Shown one piece after another: positions 16,539 through 26,782 of a DNA stretch of 64,000 nucleotides (positions are counted from its first letter, which is position 1; each line of letters opens with the position of its first letter). Origin of the DNA: Bradyrhizobium embrapense. GTDB taxonomy: Bacteria; Pseudomonadota; Alphaproteobacteria; Rhizobiales; Xanthobacteraceae. The position numbers and the translations under genes are program-made. The stretch is from contig NZ_LFIP02000003.1 of the NCBI RefSeq assembly GCF_001189235.2, positions 62,001 through 126,000 on the forward strand, read 5' to 3'. Below the pieces are notes generated by a model. It did not search any database. It had not been told where the DNA came from and worked only from the letters and a program-made list of their open reading frames with translations.

Positions 16539-17315
16539 ATGACCATATCGATCAACTTGAACGCCGACATGGCCGAAGGGTTCGGCGCCTACGACATCGG
16601 CGACGATGCCGGAATCCTTGAGATCATCGGATCGGCCAATATCGCCTGCGGCTTTCACGCCGGTGACCCGCGGGTGATGCGCAACGTCGTGCGCGAAGCC
16701 AAGCGCCTCGGCGTCACGATCGGTGCGCATCCCGGCTTCAACGATCTCTGGGGCTTCGGGCGTCGACGCATCGATATGCGCCCCGATGACCTCGAATACA
16801 TGGTCGCCTATCAGATCGGCGCGCTGCAGGCGATGGCGGCCTACGAGGGCGAGCGGGTCACCCACCTCAAGCCGCACGGCGCGCTCAACAACATGGCCGC
16901 CGAAGACGCCGAATACGCGCTGGCCATCGGCCGCGCCATCAAAGCCGTCGATCCGCGCATCATCTATGTGGCGCTGGCGGGGTCAGAGATGGAGAAGGCC
17001 GGCCGCAAGCTCGGACTTGCCGTCGCGATCGAAGGCTTCTGCGATCGCCAATACGACGACGACGGTAATCTGACCTCGCGCAAGATCGCGGGCTCGGTCA
17101 TCAAGGACGCCGCGGTCGCGACCCGGCAGGTGCTGGACATGGTGTTGAACAACACCATCACCTCCCGCAACGGCAAGAAGATCAAATGCAAGGTCCATTC
17201 GCTGTGCGTCCACGGCGACGAGCCCACGGGCGTCGCTACGGCCCGTGCGGTGCGGGAAGGCCTCGAGAAGGCCGGCGTCAAGCTCGTGCCGCTCACCGAA
17301 ATGCCCCTCGACTAA
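16539..17315 (+). CDS. LamB/YcsF-family protein (5-oxoprolinase subunit A-like)
   Basis: A 258-residue PxpA-type protein. N-terminal signature LNADMAEGFGAYDIGDDAG, then ANIACGFHAGDPRVMRNVV, GAHPGFNDLWGFGRR, HLKPHGALNNMAAED and a C-terminal LCVHGDEPTGVATARAV with a metal-binding His. PxpA works with PxpB and PxpC in ATP-dependent opening of 5-oxoproline; no PxpB/PxpC genes are present in the window, so this copy probably acts alone or on another cyclic amide or biuret-like bond. It is the first gene of the F420 operon, 21 bases ahead of npdG, so a role in the same pathway is likely. Confidence 0.86.
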   Translation: MTISINLNADMAEGFGAYDIGDDAGILEIIGSANIACGFHAGDPRVMRNVVREAKRLGVTIGAHPGFNDLWGFGRRRIDMRPDDLEYMVAYQIGALQAMAAYEGERVTHLKPHGALNNMAAEDAEYALAIGRAIKAVDPRIIYVALAGSEMEKAGRKLGLAVAIEGFCDRQYDDDGNLTSRKIAGSVIKDAAVATRQVLDMVLNNTITSRNGKKIKCKVHSLCVHGDEPTGVATARAVREGLEKAGVKLVPLTEMPLD

Positions 17316-17336
17316 TCCTGGAAAGGCCACCGAGAC

Positions 17337-17996
17337 ATGAACACGAAGCCGACGATTGCCATCCTTGGAGGAACCGGTGACCTGGGATCCGGCCTCGCAA
17401 AATGCTGGCTTGCGGCCGGTTACAAGGTCATTCTCGGTTCACGCTCCGCGGAGAAGGCCCGGAGCACGGCTGAGACCATGACCGGTGACGTCGCGGGCGA
17501 CGACAATGCCGCCGCTGCCAGGGCTGCCGACATCGTGGTCGTTGCTGTGCCATTCGCCAGCCATGATACGACGCTGAACGAAGTCAAGGACGTGGTTCAG
17601 GGCAAGATCGTGGTGGATGCGGCGGTCCCGCTGGTGCCGCCGAAAGTGTCGGTCGTCCAGCTTCCGTCCGCCGGATCGGCCGCGCAGATCGCGCAGCAGT
17701 TGCTGGGACCCGGCGTGCGCGTCGTCTCCGCGTTCCACAATGTGGGCGCGACCAAGCTGCACCAGGGGGGCAAGGCAGATTGCGACGTTCTGGTCTTTGG
17801 CGACGACAAGGCGGCGCGCGACATCGTCATTGGTCTTGCGAACGAAGTTGCATCCGCGGGCATCGACGGCGGCGTGCTGGCAAACTCGGCGGCGGCGGAG
17901 GCGCTGACATCCGTGCTGATCGGGATCAATCGGCGCTACAAGGTGCCCGGTGCCGGCATCCGCATCACCGGCCTGTCTGCGAGCCCGGGTGTCTGA
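17337..17996 (+). CDS. npdG: NADPH-dependent F420 reductase
   Basis: A 219-residue F420H2:NADP oxidoreductase (Fno/NpdG). The Rossmann NADP loop is at the N-terminus, IAILGGTGDLGSGLAKCW, followed by GSRSAEKA, where the basic residues suit the NADPH phosphate. AADIVVVAVPFASHD, VVSAFHNVGATKLHQGG and the C-terminal RYKVPGAGIRITGL fit the family. It reduces F420 with NADPH to feed F420H2 to the LLM enzyme. It lies directly ahead of cofE with a three-base gap. Confidence 0.9.
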   Translation: MNTKPTIAILGGTGDLGSGLAKCWLAAGYKVILGSRSAEKARSTAETMTGDVAGDDNAAAARAADIVVVAVPFASHDTTLNEVKDVVQGKIVVDAAVPLVPPKVSVVQLPSAGSAAQIAQQLLGPGVRVVSAFHNVGATKLHQGGKADCDVLVFGDDKAARDIVIGLANEVASAGIDGGVLANSAAAEALTSVLIGINRRYKVPGAGIRITGLSASPGV

Positions 17997-17999
17997 TCC

Positions 18000-18773
18000 A
18001 TGCCTGTGGGGACGCGAGTCGAATACATCGCCCTGCAGGACATTCGGCGCGTCGAGCCGGGCGAGGATCTTGCCGCGCTCATCAGGCAGAGCCTCGCCGG
18101 GATGTCCCTAGACCTGCAGCGGGGCGACATCCTCGTCATTGCGCAGAAGATCGTCTCGAAATCGGAAGGGCGCTACGTTCGGCTGAGCGACGTCGAGCCG
18201 TCCGCGCAGGCGCTCGAACTCGCAACGACGGTCGGCAAAGACCCGCGCTTCCTCGAGGTCGTGCTTCGCGAATCCGCAGAGGTCGTCAAGACCCGGCCGA
18301 ACGTCGTCATCGCCGCCCACCGGCTCGGCTTCGTCATGGCCAACGCCGGGATCGATCAATCGAACATCGAGCATCGTGACGACGAAGAGCGCGTCTTGCT
18401 GCTGCCCAAGGATCCCGACGGATCCGCGCAGAAGCTGAAGGTCGCGCTGGACGCAGCCGGCGACCTCGATCTTGGAATCATCATCAACGACAGCTTTGGC
18501 CGCCCCTGGCGCAACGGTGTCGTCGGGGTGGCGATCGGCGCGGCCGGCATTCCCTCGCTGCTGAGCCAGATCGGTGTCCCCGACATGTTCGGCCGGGCGA
18601 TGCGCGTGACCGAGATCGCCATCGCCGATGAGATCGCCGGCGGCGCTTCACTCCTGATGGGGCAGGCGGGCGAGGGGATGCCGATCATTCTCGTCCGTGG
18701 CCTCACGCTTGATGGACCGGTCTCACCCGCGGCCGCGCTCGCGCGGCCCAAGAGCCAGGACATGTTTCGATGA
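18000..18773 (+). CDS. cofE: Coenzyme F420-0:L-glutamate ligase
   Basis: A 257-residue CofE that adds gamma-linked glutamates to F420-0 using GTP and divalent metal. Seen: GDILVIAQKIVSKSEGRYV near residues 40-58, MANAGIDQSNIE, a DLGIIINDSFGRPWRNGVV segment with metal-binding acids, and DEIAGGASLLMGQAGEGMPI. The length equals stand-alone archaeal CofE: the C-terminal FMN-binding reductase domain of actinobacterial FbiB is absent. Start ATG 18000, stop overlaps cofD by four bases (ATGA). Confidence 0.92.
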   Translation: MPVGTRVEYIALQDIRRVEPGEDLAALIRQSLAGMSLDLQRGDILVIAQKIVSKSEGRYVRLSDVEPSAQALELATTVGKDPRFLEVVLRESAEVVKTRPNVVIAAHRLGFVMANAGIDQSNIEHRDDEERVLLLPKDPDGSAQKLKVALDAAGDLDLGIIINDSFGRPWRNGVVGVAIGAAGIPSLLSQIGVPDMFGRAMRVTEIAIADEIAGGASLLMGQAGEGMPIILVRGLTLDGPVSPAAALARPKSQDMFR

Positions 18774-19708
18774 GTGGCGCCGACCTCAACGTTGTTGCGC
18801 TTTGCGGCGGGGTCGGCGGCGCTAAGCTGGCCTATGGCCTCAATCGCTTGCTGGGCGCCAAGCTCGCCGTTGTCGTGAACACGGGCGACGACTTCGAGCA
18901 TTTCGGTCTCACGATCTCGCCGGACATCGACACGGTCATCTACACGCTCGGCGAACTCGCCGACGAAGAGCGTGGCTGGGGACGCGCCGGCGAAAGCTGG
19001 AATTTCATGGAGGCGCTCGGCGGCCTCAAGGGCGAGACCTGGTTTCGTTTGGGCGACCGCGATCTTGCCATGCACGTCTTGCGCTCGCGCGCGCTCGGCG
19101 CCGGCGTCACCTTGACCGACTTCACGGGCAGGATTGCATCGCATCTCGGCATTGAGGCGCGCATCCTGCCGATGACCGACGATCCGTTTGCGACGATCGT
19201 CGTCACGGCCGATCAGAGGCTCGCGTTTCAGCGTTATTTCGTCGAGCTGCAGGCCCGGCCCGAGGTCAGGAAGATCGAATTCCAGAACCCCAGCGGTGCA
19301 ATCGCGACCGACGCCGCGCTGCGGGCCATCGGCGCCGCCGATGCCATCATTGTCTGTCCATCGAATCCGTATCTCAGCATCGATCCGATCCTGGCCGTTC
19401 CCGGTATCCGGGCGGCCCTGGACACGACCAGGGCCCCCATTGTGGCGGTCTCGCCGCTGGTCGGCGGCCGCGCCATCAAGGGACCGACCGTGAAGATCAT
19501 GAACGAGCTCGGCGTCGCGACAAACTGCGCCTCGATCGTCAGGCACTATGGCTTCCTCGACGGTCTGGTGATGGATCGAGAGGATCAGGCCGACGCCGGT
19601 GCGATCGGGATTCCCGTGCATGCGACCAACACGATCATGCGCGCGAAGGAAGAGCGTGTTCAGTTGGCACGCGAGTGTCTTCAGTTTCTTGATCGACTGA
19701 AAGGTTGA
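18770..19708 (+). CDS. cofD: 2-phospho-L-lactate transferase
   Basis: A 312-residue CofD/FbiA that joins the Fo deazaflavin chromophore to the activated phospho-lactyl (or enolpyruvyl or glyceryl) group made by CofC. The N-terminal GGVGGAKLAYGLNRLLGAK loop and VVNTGDDFEHFGLTISPDID (metal-binding Asp) are family hallmarks, followed by IIVCPSNPYLSIDPILAVPG and SPLVGGRAIKGPTVKIM. Overlaps cofE and cofC at both ends, so the three are translationally coupled. Confidence 0.92.
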   Translation: MSGADLNVVALCGGVGGAKLAYGLNRLLGAKLAVVVNTGDDFEHFGLTISPDIDTVIYTLGELADEERGWGRAGESWNFMEALGGLKGETWFRLGDRDLAMHVLRSRALGAGVTLTDFTGRIASHLGIEARILPMTDDPFATIVVTADQRLAFQRYFVELQARPEVRKIEFQNPSGAIATDAALRAIGAADAIIVCPSNPYLSIDPILAVPGIRAALDTTRAPIVAVSPLVGGRAIKGPTVKIMNELGVATNCASIVRHYGFLDGLVMDREDQADAGAIGIPVHATNTIMRAKEERVQLARECLQFLDRLKG

Positions 19709-20409
19709 GCGAAGCGATGGACGATTCCGAAACCTGGGCGCTGGTGCCGGTCAAGCGGTTCAGTCAAGCAAAGAGCAGGCTGGGCGATATCCTGGTGGCG
19801 ACCGAGCGCGCAAAACTGGCGCAAGCCATGCTGTGCGACGTGCTCGGCAACCTGCGGGATACGCGCTCGCTGGCCGGCATCGCCGTGGTGAGTGCCGATC
19901 CCGAGGCGTTCGCGATCGCCAAGCGTTTTGGCGCGGCCATGATCTTTGATGAGGTCGAGACCGGCGTTAATGCCGCGGTGCGGCGCGGTCTCGATGCGTT
20001 CCGGCCGTACGGGCGGCGGGTTCTTGTTGTCCCCGCCGATATTCCGTTCGCCCGTCCGGAGGACTTCGAACACGTCATCCGGTTGCTGGACCACACGCCG
20101 GTCGTGCTCGTACCTGCACTCTACGATGGTGGCACCAATGCCCTGGCGATGCGGGCGCCCGACATGCTGGAGCCTCGATTTGGCGAAGAGAGCTTTCGCG
20201 CGCACCGCGACCTGGCGCGGCAGCGGCAACTGAGCTGCAGCGTGTTCAAGTCCCATGGCATCGGCAAGGACATCGACTGCCCGATCGATTTTGGTCCGTA
20301 TCTGATCTCGTCGCAAAACCTCGGAACGACGGGTTCGCTTCTTGATGACCTCAGAATTGCCGAGCGCTTCGGCATCGACGACCATCCCGTTCCCGTGAGG
20401 CTGTTCTGA
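19705..20409 (+). CDS. cofC: 2-phospho-L-lactate guanylyltransferase
   Basis: A 234-residue nucleotidyltransferase (CofC/FbiD). N-terminal WALVPVKRFSQAKSRLGDI is the nucleotide-binding loop; VVPADIPFARPEDFEHVI holds the metal-binding Asp; DGGTNALAMRAPDML lies by the substrate. It guanylates 2-phospholactate, phosphoenolpyruvate or, in some Gram-negative bacteria, 3-phosphoglycerate; sequence inspection does not tell which. Start TTG 19705 overlaps cofD; ATG 19717 is an equally possible start. Confidence 0.9.
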   Translation: MSEAMDDSETWALVPVKRFSQAKSRLGDILVATERAKLAQAMLCDVLGNLRDTRSLAGIAVVSADPEAFAIAKRFGAAMIFDEVETGVNAAVRRGLDAFRPYGRRVLVVPADIPFARPEDFEHVIRLLDHTPVVLVPALYDGGTNALAMRAPDMLEPRFGEESFRAHRDLARQRQLSCSVFKSHGIGKDIDCPIDFGPYLISSQNLGTTGSLLDDLRIAERFGIDDHPVPVRLF

Positions 20410-22814
20410 TGACGTCCGTCTCGAGTCTTCCGTTCGACCGTCGCCTGTCCCGAAGCGAGGCTTACAGGCTCATCGATCTCACTGACATCGACGAGCTTCT
20501 GACGACTGCCGCCAGGCGAAGGGATACCGCGCACGGTGATGTCATCACCTATTCGCCCAAGGTATTCATCCCGCTCACCCAGCTCTGCCGCGATGTCTGT
20601 CACTACTGCACGTTCGCTCACGCGCCGCGTTCGAACGTCAAACCGTATCTCTCGGTCGACGAAGCCGTCGCGATCGCCAGGGCCGGCAAGGAAGCCGGCT
20701 GTCATGAGGCGCTGTTTACGCTCGGTGACAAGCCGGAGCTTCGCTACCGCGTCGCGCGTGAGGAGCTGACAAGGCTGGGCCACGAATCCTCGCTGTCGTA
20801 TCTCGCCGAAGTTGCAAGGGCGGTGTTCGAGCAGACCGGCCTGCTGCCTCACGTCAATCCCGGGATCATGAGCGAGCTCGATCTTGCCATGCTGCGCAAG
20901 GTCTCGGTCTCGCAGGGCATCATGCTGGAGTCCGCGTCCGACCGGCTTTGCGCGAAGGGCGGTCCGCACTTCGGATCGCCGGACAAGGTGCCGGCCGTCA
21001 GGCTTCAGACGATCAAGACCGCCGGTGAGCAGGCCGTTCCCTTCACCTCGGGAATCCTTATCGGCATCGGGGAGACCCGGGCCGAACGGATCGATGCGCT
21101 GCTTGCGCTGCGCGACCTGAATGATGCGCATGGCCATCTGCAGGAGATCATCATCCAGAACTTCCGGCCGAAGGTTGGCACGCGCATGGCCAATGCGCCG
21201 GCACCCTCCGTGGACGATCATCTCTGGACCATCGCCATCGCCCGCCTGATCTTCGAGCCGGAGATGAACATTCAGGCGCCGCCGAACCTGAGCCCGGCAG
21301 CCCTGGGGCGCGTCGTTGCGGCAGGGATCAACGATTGGGGCGGCGTGTCGCCTGTCACGCCCGACCACGTCAATCCCGAAGCACCATGGCCGCATCTGCG
21401 GCTGCTGGACGCTGCAACACGGTCCACCGGCAAGCGGCTCGAGAAGCGGCTGCCGATCTATCCGAGCTTCGCACGCTATCCGTCGCGCTGGCTCGACACC
21501 AAGCTGCTGAAGTCGGTCCTCGATCGCATCGACGGCGACGGATTTCCGCGCAGCGACGACTGGCATCCGGGCCACGTCGGCGGGATTCCGTCGCGCGAGC
21601 TCGGATGGCTGAAGTCCGCACCACGCATCGGGCATGGCGGCGAGGTGACATCCGTAATCGCCAGGGCTCAGCGCGGCAATGAGCTGTCGGAAGGCGAGAT
21701 TGTCAGGCTGTTCCGCGCTCACGAGACCGACTTCACCAGCATTTGCCGGGCGGCCGACGAATTGCGCAGCAGCGTCAACGGCGACGTGGTGTCCTACGTC
21801 GTCTGCCGCAACATCAATTACACCAACATCTGCTCCTTCAAATGCCAGTTCTGCGCCTTCTCGAAGGGGAAGATGAGCGAGAATCTGCGCGGGCGGCCTT
21901 ACGACCTCGAGATGTCCGAAGTCGCGCAGCGGGTCACCGAGGCCTGGGACCGCGGCGCCTCCGAGGTGTGCATGCAGGGCGGCATCCATCCTTCCTATAC
22001 CGGGCAGAAGTATCTGGATATCTGCCGGGCCGTGAAGGGCGCCGTTCCGGCCATGCATCTTCATGCGTTCTCGCCGCTCGAGATCCATCAGGGCGCGCAC
22101 ACGCTCGGCATTTCCGTCGCCGAGTTCCTGCAGGAGCTGAAGGCGGCAGGCCTCGGCACTTTGCCGGGAACGGCCGCTGAAATCCTCGACGACGAGGTGC
22201 GCGAGATGCTCTGCGCGGACAAGATCAGGACCCAGCAGTGGCTCGACGTGATGCGCACGGCGCATTCGATCGGGCTCCGATCGACGGCCACCATCATGTT
22301 CGGCCATATCGAGCGTTACGACCATTGGGCGCGGCATCTGCTCCGGCTGCGACGCCTGCAGGCGGAGACCGGCGGATTTACCGAGCTCGTACCGTTGCCG
22401 TTCGTTCACATGGAAGCGCCGGTCTATCTCAAGGGCCGGGCGCGTCCGGGCCCGACATTCCGCGAGGCGGTCCTCATGCACGCGGTGTCGCGCCTCGTCC
22501 TCAATCCGCACATCACCAATATCCAGGCGTCCTGGGTCAAGATGGGACCGGAGGGGCTGCGGCACTGCCTTTCGGCCGGCGTGAACGACCTCGGTGGTAC
22601 TCTGATGGATGAAAGCATCTCGCGGTCGGCCGGCGCCTCGCACGGCCAGGAGATGACGCCGCAGGAGCTCGAATCGATCATCGTTTCGGCAGGCCGTGTG
22701 CCGCGTCAGCGCACGACGACCTACGGCGTCGCGGACGAGGTGCGGAGGCAGCGCTCATTTGACGCGGTCCGCGAGCGGCAGACCGGCACCGAGATGCGAT
22801 CCGCGGGGTGCTAA
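20409..22814 (+). CDS. fbiC: FO synthase, fused CofG-CofH
   Basis: An 801-residue double radical-SAM enzyme making the 8-hydroxy-5-deazaflavin Fo from tyrosine and a flavin-pathway uracil. The first [4Fe-4S] motif is C60-x3-C64-x2-C67 (LCRDVCHYCTF) in the CofG half; the second is C475-x3-C479-x2-C482 (ICSFKCQFCAF) in the CofH half. Other marks: MQGGIHPSYTGQKYLDICR and PGTAAEILDDEVREML in CofH. The one-gene fusion is the arrangement first known from actinobacteria (FbiC), whereas archaea keep two genes. The ATG overlaps the cofC stop by one base (TGATG). Confidence 0.94.
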   Translation: MTSVSSLPFDRRLSRSEAYRLIDLTDIDELLTTAARRRDTAHGDVITYSPKVFIPLTQLCRDVCHYCTFAHAPRSNVKPYLSVDEAVAIARAGKEAGCHEALFTLGDKPELRYRVAREELTRLGHESSLSYLAEVARAVFEQTGLLPHVNPGIMSELDLAMLRKVSVSQGIMLESASDRLCAKGGPHFGSPDKVPAVRLQTIKTAGEQAVPFTSGILIGIGETRAERIDALLALRDLNDAHGHLQEIIIQNFRPKVGTRMANAPAPSVDDHLWTIAIARLIFEPEMNIQAPPNLSPAALGRVVAAGINDWGGVSPVTPDHVNPEAPWPHLRLLDAATRSTGKRLEKRLPIYPSFARYPSRWLDTKLLKSVLDRIDGDGFPRSDDWHPGHVGGIPSRELGWLKSAPRIGHGGEVTSVIARAQRGNELSEGEIVRLFRAHETDFTSICRAADELRSSVNGDVVSYVVCRNINYTNICSFKCQFCAFSKGKMSENLRGRPYDLEMSEVAQRVTEAWDRGASEVCMQGGIHPSYTGQKYLDICRAVKGAVPAMHLHAFSPLEIHQGAHTLGISVAEFLQELKAAGLGTLPGTAAEILDDEVREMLCADKIRTQQWLDVMRTAHSIGLRSTATIMFGHIERYDHWARHLLRLRRLQAETGGFTELVPLPFVHMEAPVYLKGRARPGPTFREAVLMHAVSRLVLNPHITNIQASWVKMGPEGLRHCLSAGVNDLGGTLMDESISRSAGASHGQEMTPQELESIIVSAGRVPRQRTTTYGVADEVRRQRSFDAVRERQTGTEMRSAGC

Positions 22815-22866
22815 AGGACCCGGAAGGCCGCGAGAGCAGAGAACTCTCCAACAGGGATGTTTGAAA

Positions 22867-24357
<1,491 letters not shown>

Positions 24358-24502
24358 TCCGCACGCGCGGCATCGTGTCCGTCGAAGGAGTTTCGAAATT
24401 GGTCTAGCCGAAAGCAATCGCGCAAATGATGAGCGGCCTGCGTCAAATGAGGGCAATGCAAAACAAAAATAGAGCAGGGCGCCTGCTTGACGACAGATCA
24501 GA

Positions 24503-24542
24503 AGTATCTTTAAGATACTAATAATAGGATGATAGGATCATC
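24503..24542 (+). promoter_or_regulatory. Operator box 6 inside two stacked palindromes, upstream of the Liv operon
   Basis: Perfect 17-base palindrome AGTATCTT-T-AAGATACT at 24503-24519, then GATGAT-AGG-ATCATC at 24528-24542. Between and across them is a perfect ACTA-N8-ATGATAG (24517-24535). A TTGACG at 24487-24492 could be the -35 element. It ends 92 bases before ATG 24635. Confidence 0.6.
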
Positions 24543-24634
24543 ATCGCGGTGACGAATGGCCAGCATCCATAAGCTGGCGCGCTGCACCGGTGTTTCGTTC
24601 CCTAGGCATGGCTCATGCGAGCACAGGAGGAAAG

Positions 24635-25798
24635 ATGAGGCGAGCACACGGATTGATTACGGGCGCGGCCCTCGCCGCGGCGATGTCGACCGCACTGGTG
24701 ACGGGCGCGGCGGCTCAGACCATCAAGATCGGTGTCAATGAGCCGCTCACCGGTCCGTTCGCCGCTTCCGGTACGTACGTCGTGAACGGCGCCAAGATTG
24801 CCGCCGACGAAATCAACGCCAAGGGCGGTCTGCTCGGTCGCAAGATCGAGTTGGTCATCGAAGACAACAAGAGCAATCCGACGGAGGCCGCAGCCGTCGC
24901 CGAGAAGCTGATCACCGGCGACAAGGTGCCAGTGATCATGGGCGCCTGGGGCTCGAGCCTGACGCTCGCGGTGATGCCGAAGCTCATGGAATACAAGGTC
25001 CCGATGGTGGTGGAGACCTCGTCCTCCAGCAAGATCACGACGTCGGGCAATTCCTACATCTTCCGTATCTCACCGCCGTCCTCGGTCGAGGCGACCGAGT
25101 TCAAGTCCATCATGCCGTCACTCGGCATCAAGAAGGCCGACTTCCTCGTCATCAACAATGACTGGGGCCGCGGATCGGCCGAGGACTTCGGCAAGGTCAT
25201 GAAGGCCCAGAACATTCAGGTCGGCCTCGTCGAGATCATGGATCAGGCCGCGCAGGACATGAGCGCCCAGCTTGCCAAGATCAAGGCGACCGACTCGGAC
25301 ACGATCATGGTCACGACCGCGGTCGAGCAACTCACCCTGGTGTTGAAGCAGGCCGCCGCGCTCGGCATCACCAAGCGAATCGTCACCACCGGCGGCTCGC
25401 AGAATCCGGATCAGCTGATCGAGCAGGCCGGCGCCGCGGCGAACGGCTCCATGCATCTGACGACCTTCGCGCCCTGGTATCCGGACAAGACCCCTGACCC
25501 GGCAGCGACGAAGTATTTCCTCGGCGAATGGAAGAAGCGCGGCTATGCGATCGCCGGAGCGACCGAGAGCTTCCGCGGCTACGACGGTATTCGCACCATC
25601 GCCAATGCGATCCAGCGGGCCGGCAAGGCAGAGCCTGCGGCGATCACCGATGCGCTTTGGACGACCGACTTTGCCGGCCTGAATGGTCAGATCAAGTTCC
25701 AGAAACAGGGGCCGGCCGGCAAGGAAAGCGGCCAGAGCATGCCCAATCTCTATCTGATCAAGATCGAGAACGAGAAGATCGTCCTGTCCGGCTCCTGA
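24635..25798 (+). CDS. ABC transporter substrate-binding protein, branched-chain amino-acid type
   Basis: A 387-residue periplasmic binding protein (LivK class). A signal peptide covers about residues 1-28 (basic MRRAHG, then a hydrophobic Ala-rich core ending GAAAQ). The mature part starts TIKIGVNEPLTGPFA and has NGAKIAADEINAKGGLLGRK, typical of the class. ATG 24635 is preceded by AGGAGG at 24625-24630, which decides against the upstream ATG 24590. A hairpin follows the gene, which may let it be made in excess over the permeases. In this regulon it probably imports the pathway's substrate; class members bind amino acids, amides, urea or aromatic acids. Confidence 0.9.
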   Translation: MRRAHGLITGAALAAAMSTALVTGAAAQTIKIGVNEPLTGPFAASGTYVVNGAKIAADEINAKGGLLGRKIELVIEDNKSNPTEAAAVAEKLITGDKVPVIMGAWGSSLTLAVMPKLMEYKVPMVVETSSSSKITTSGNSYIFRISPPSSVEATEFKSIMPSLGIKKADFLVINNDWGRGSAEDFGKVMKAQNIQVGLVEIMDQAAQDMSAQLAKIKATDSDTIMVTTAVEQLTLVLKQAAALGITKRIVTTGGSQNPDQLIEQAGAAANGSMHLTTFAPWYPDKTPDPAATKYFLGEWKKRGYAIAGATESFRGYDGIRTIANAIQRAGKAEPAAITDALWTTDFAGLNGQIKFQKQGPAGKESGQSMPNLYLIKIENEKIVLSGS

Positions 25799-25814
25799 GC
25801 TCGACGACTTGCGG

Positions 25815-25842
25815 AAGGCGCCGCCATAATTGGTGGCGCCTT
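25815..25842 (+). terminator. Hairpin between the binding-protein gene and livH
   Basis: AAGGCGCCGCC and GGTGGCGCCTT form an 11-pair stem with one G-T pair and an ATAATT loop. There is no T run after it, so it may act as an attenuator or mRNA stabiliser more than a full stop. Confidence 0.55.
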
Positions 25843-25909
25843 GGCACTGCCTCGCCCATTGAACATGCTCTGAAGAGAGGATCAGCGGTCGTCCGGCCGG
25901 GAAATCAGC

Positions 25910-26782
25910 ATGACCGAGCTTCTGCAACACATCGTCAACACGCTCATCCTGGGCAGCACCTACGCGCTGCTGGGTATTGGGCTCACGCTCATCTTCGGCA
26001 TCATGCGCGTCGTCAATTTCGCGCATGGCGAGCTGTACTCCTTCGGGGCCTATGCGCTGTATTTCGTCGGTGTGATGCTCGGCCTGAATTTCTTCCTTGC
26101 GCTGATCGTGGCGGTCGTGTTGGGCTGCTTTGCTGGTGCACTGATCGAAGTCGTCCTGTTGCGCCCGATGCGTGGCGCGGACATCGATACGACCATGCTG
26201 GTCATGATCGGCGCCATGATCGTGATGCAGAATGGCGAGCAGTTCGTCTGGGGTGGCGTTGCGAAGTCGGTTTCGACGCCGTTTCCGGAACTTCCGCTCG
26301 TCGTTGGTTCGATTTCGGTGTCCTGGTTGCGCCTGTTCGTCTTCTGCGCGGCCCTCGCCCTGATCGGCGTGTCCTATCTCCTGATCAACCGCACAAAGCT
26401 CGGCAAGGCAATGCGCGCGACCTTCCAGGATCGTGACGCCGCGGCGCTCATGGGCGTCAACATCCAGTTCATCTACATGGCGACGTTCGCGATCGGCTCG
26501 AGCCTCGCGGCAGCGGCGGGCGCATTGCTTGGGCCGGTCTATGTCATCTCCCCGCAAATGGGCAATCTCGCATCATTGAAGGCTTTCGCCATCGTCATCC
26601 TGGGCGGTCTCGGCAGCATCGGCGGGGCCACCATCGGCGGCTTCCTGCTGGCGCTGGCTGAGGAGCTTGGTGCCGGATACGTTTCGTCGGGCTACCGCGA
26701 CGCCATGGGCTTTCTGATCATCATAGCCGTTCTCCTCTTCAAGCCGACCGGCCTGTTTGCACGCGCGGAGCGGATCGGATGA
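25910..26782 (+). CDS. livH: Branched-chain amino-acid-type ABC permease LivH
   Basis: A 290-residue inner-membrane permease with about eight hydrophobic segments. Family marks: NTLILGSTYALLGIGLTLIF at the N-terminus, MRVVNFAHGELYSFGAY and the late AIVILGGLGSIGGATIGGF. It pairs with the LivM protein, whose gene overlaps its end by four bases (ATGA). The gene name reflects the fold, not a proven leucine substrate. Confidence 0.9.
   Translation: MTELLQHIVNTLILGSTYALLGIGLTLIFGIMRVVNFAHGELYSFGAYALYFVGVMLGLNFFLALIVAVVLGCFAGALIEVVLLRPMRGADIDTTMLVMIGAMIVMQNGEQFVWGGVAKSVSTPFPELPLVVGSISVSWLRLFVFCAALALIGVSYLLINRTKLGKAMRATFQDRDAAALMGVNIQFIYMATFAIGSSLAAAAGALLGPVYVISPQMGNLASLKAFAIVILGGLGSIGGATIGGFLLALAEELGAGYVSSGYRDAMGFLIIIAVLLFKPTGLFARAERIG

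Noticed and set aside
20121..22643. 840-residue open frame opposite fbiC
   Set aside because: It is antisense to a gene with both radical-SAM motifs intact, has the Arg/Asp/His-rich composition of high-GC shadow frames and no family likeness.
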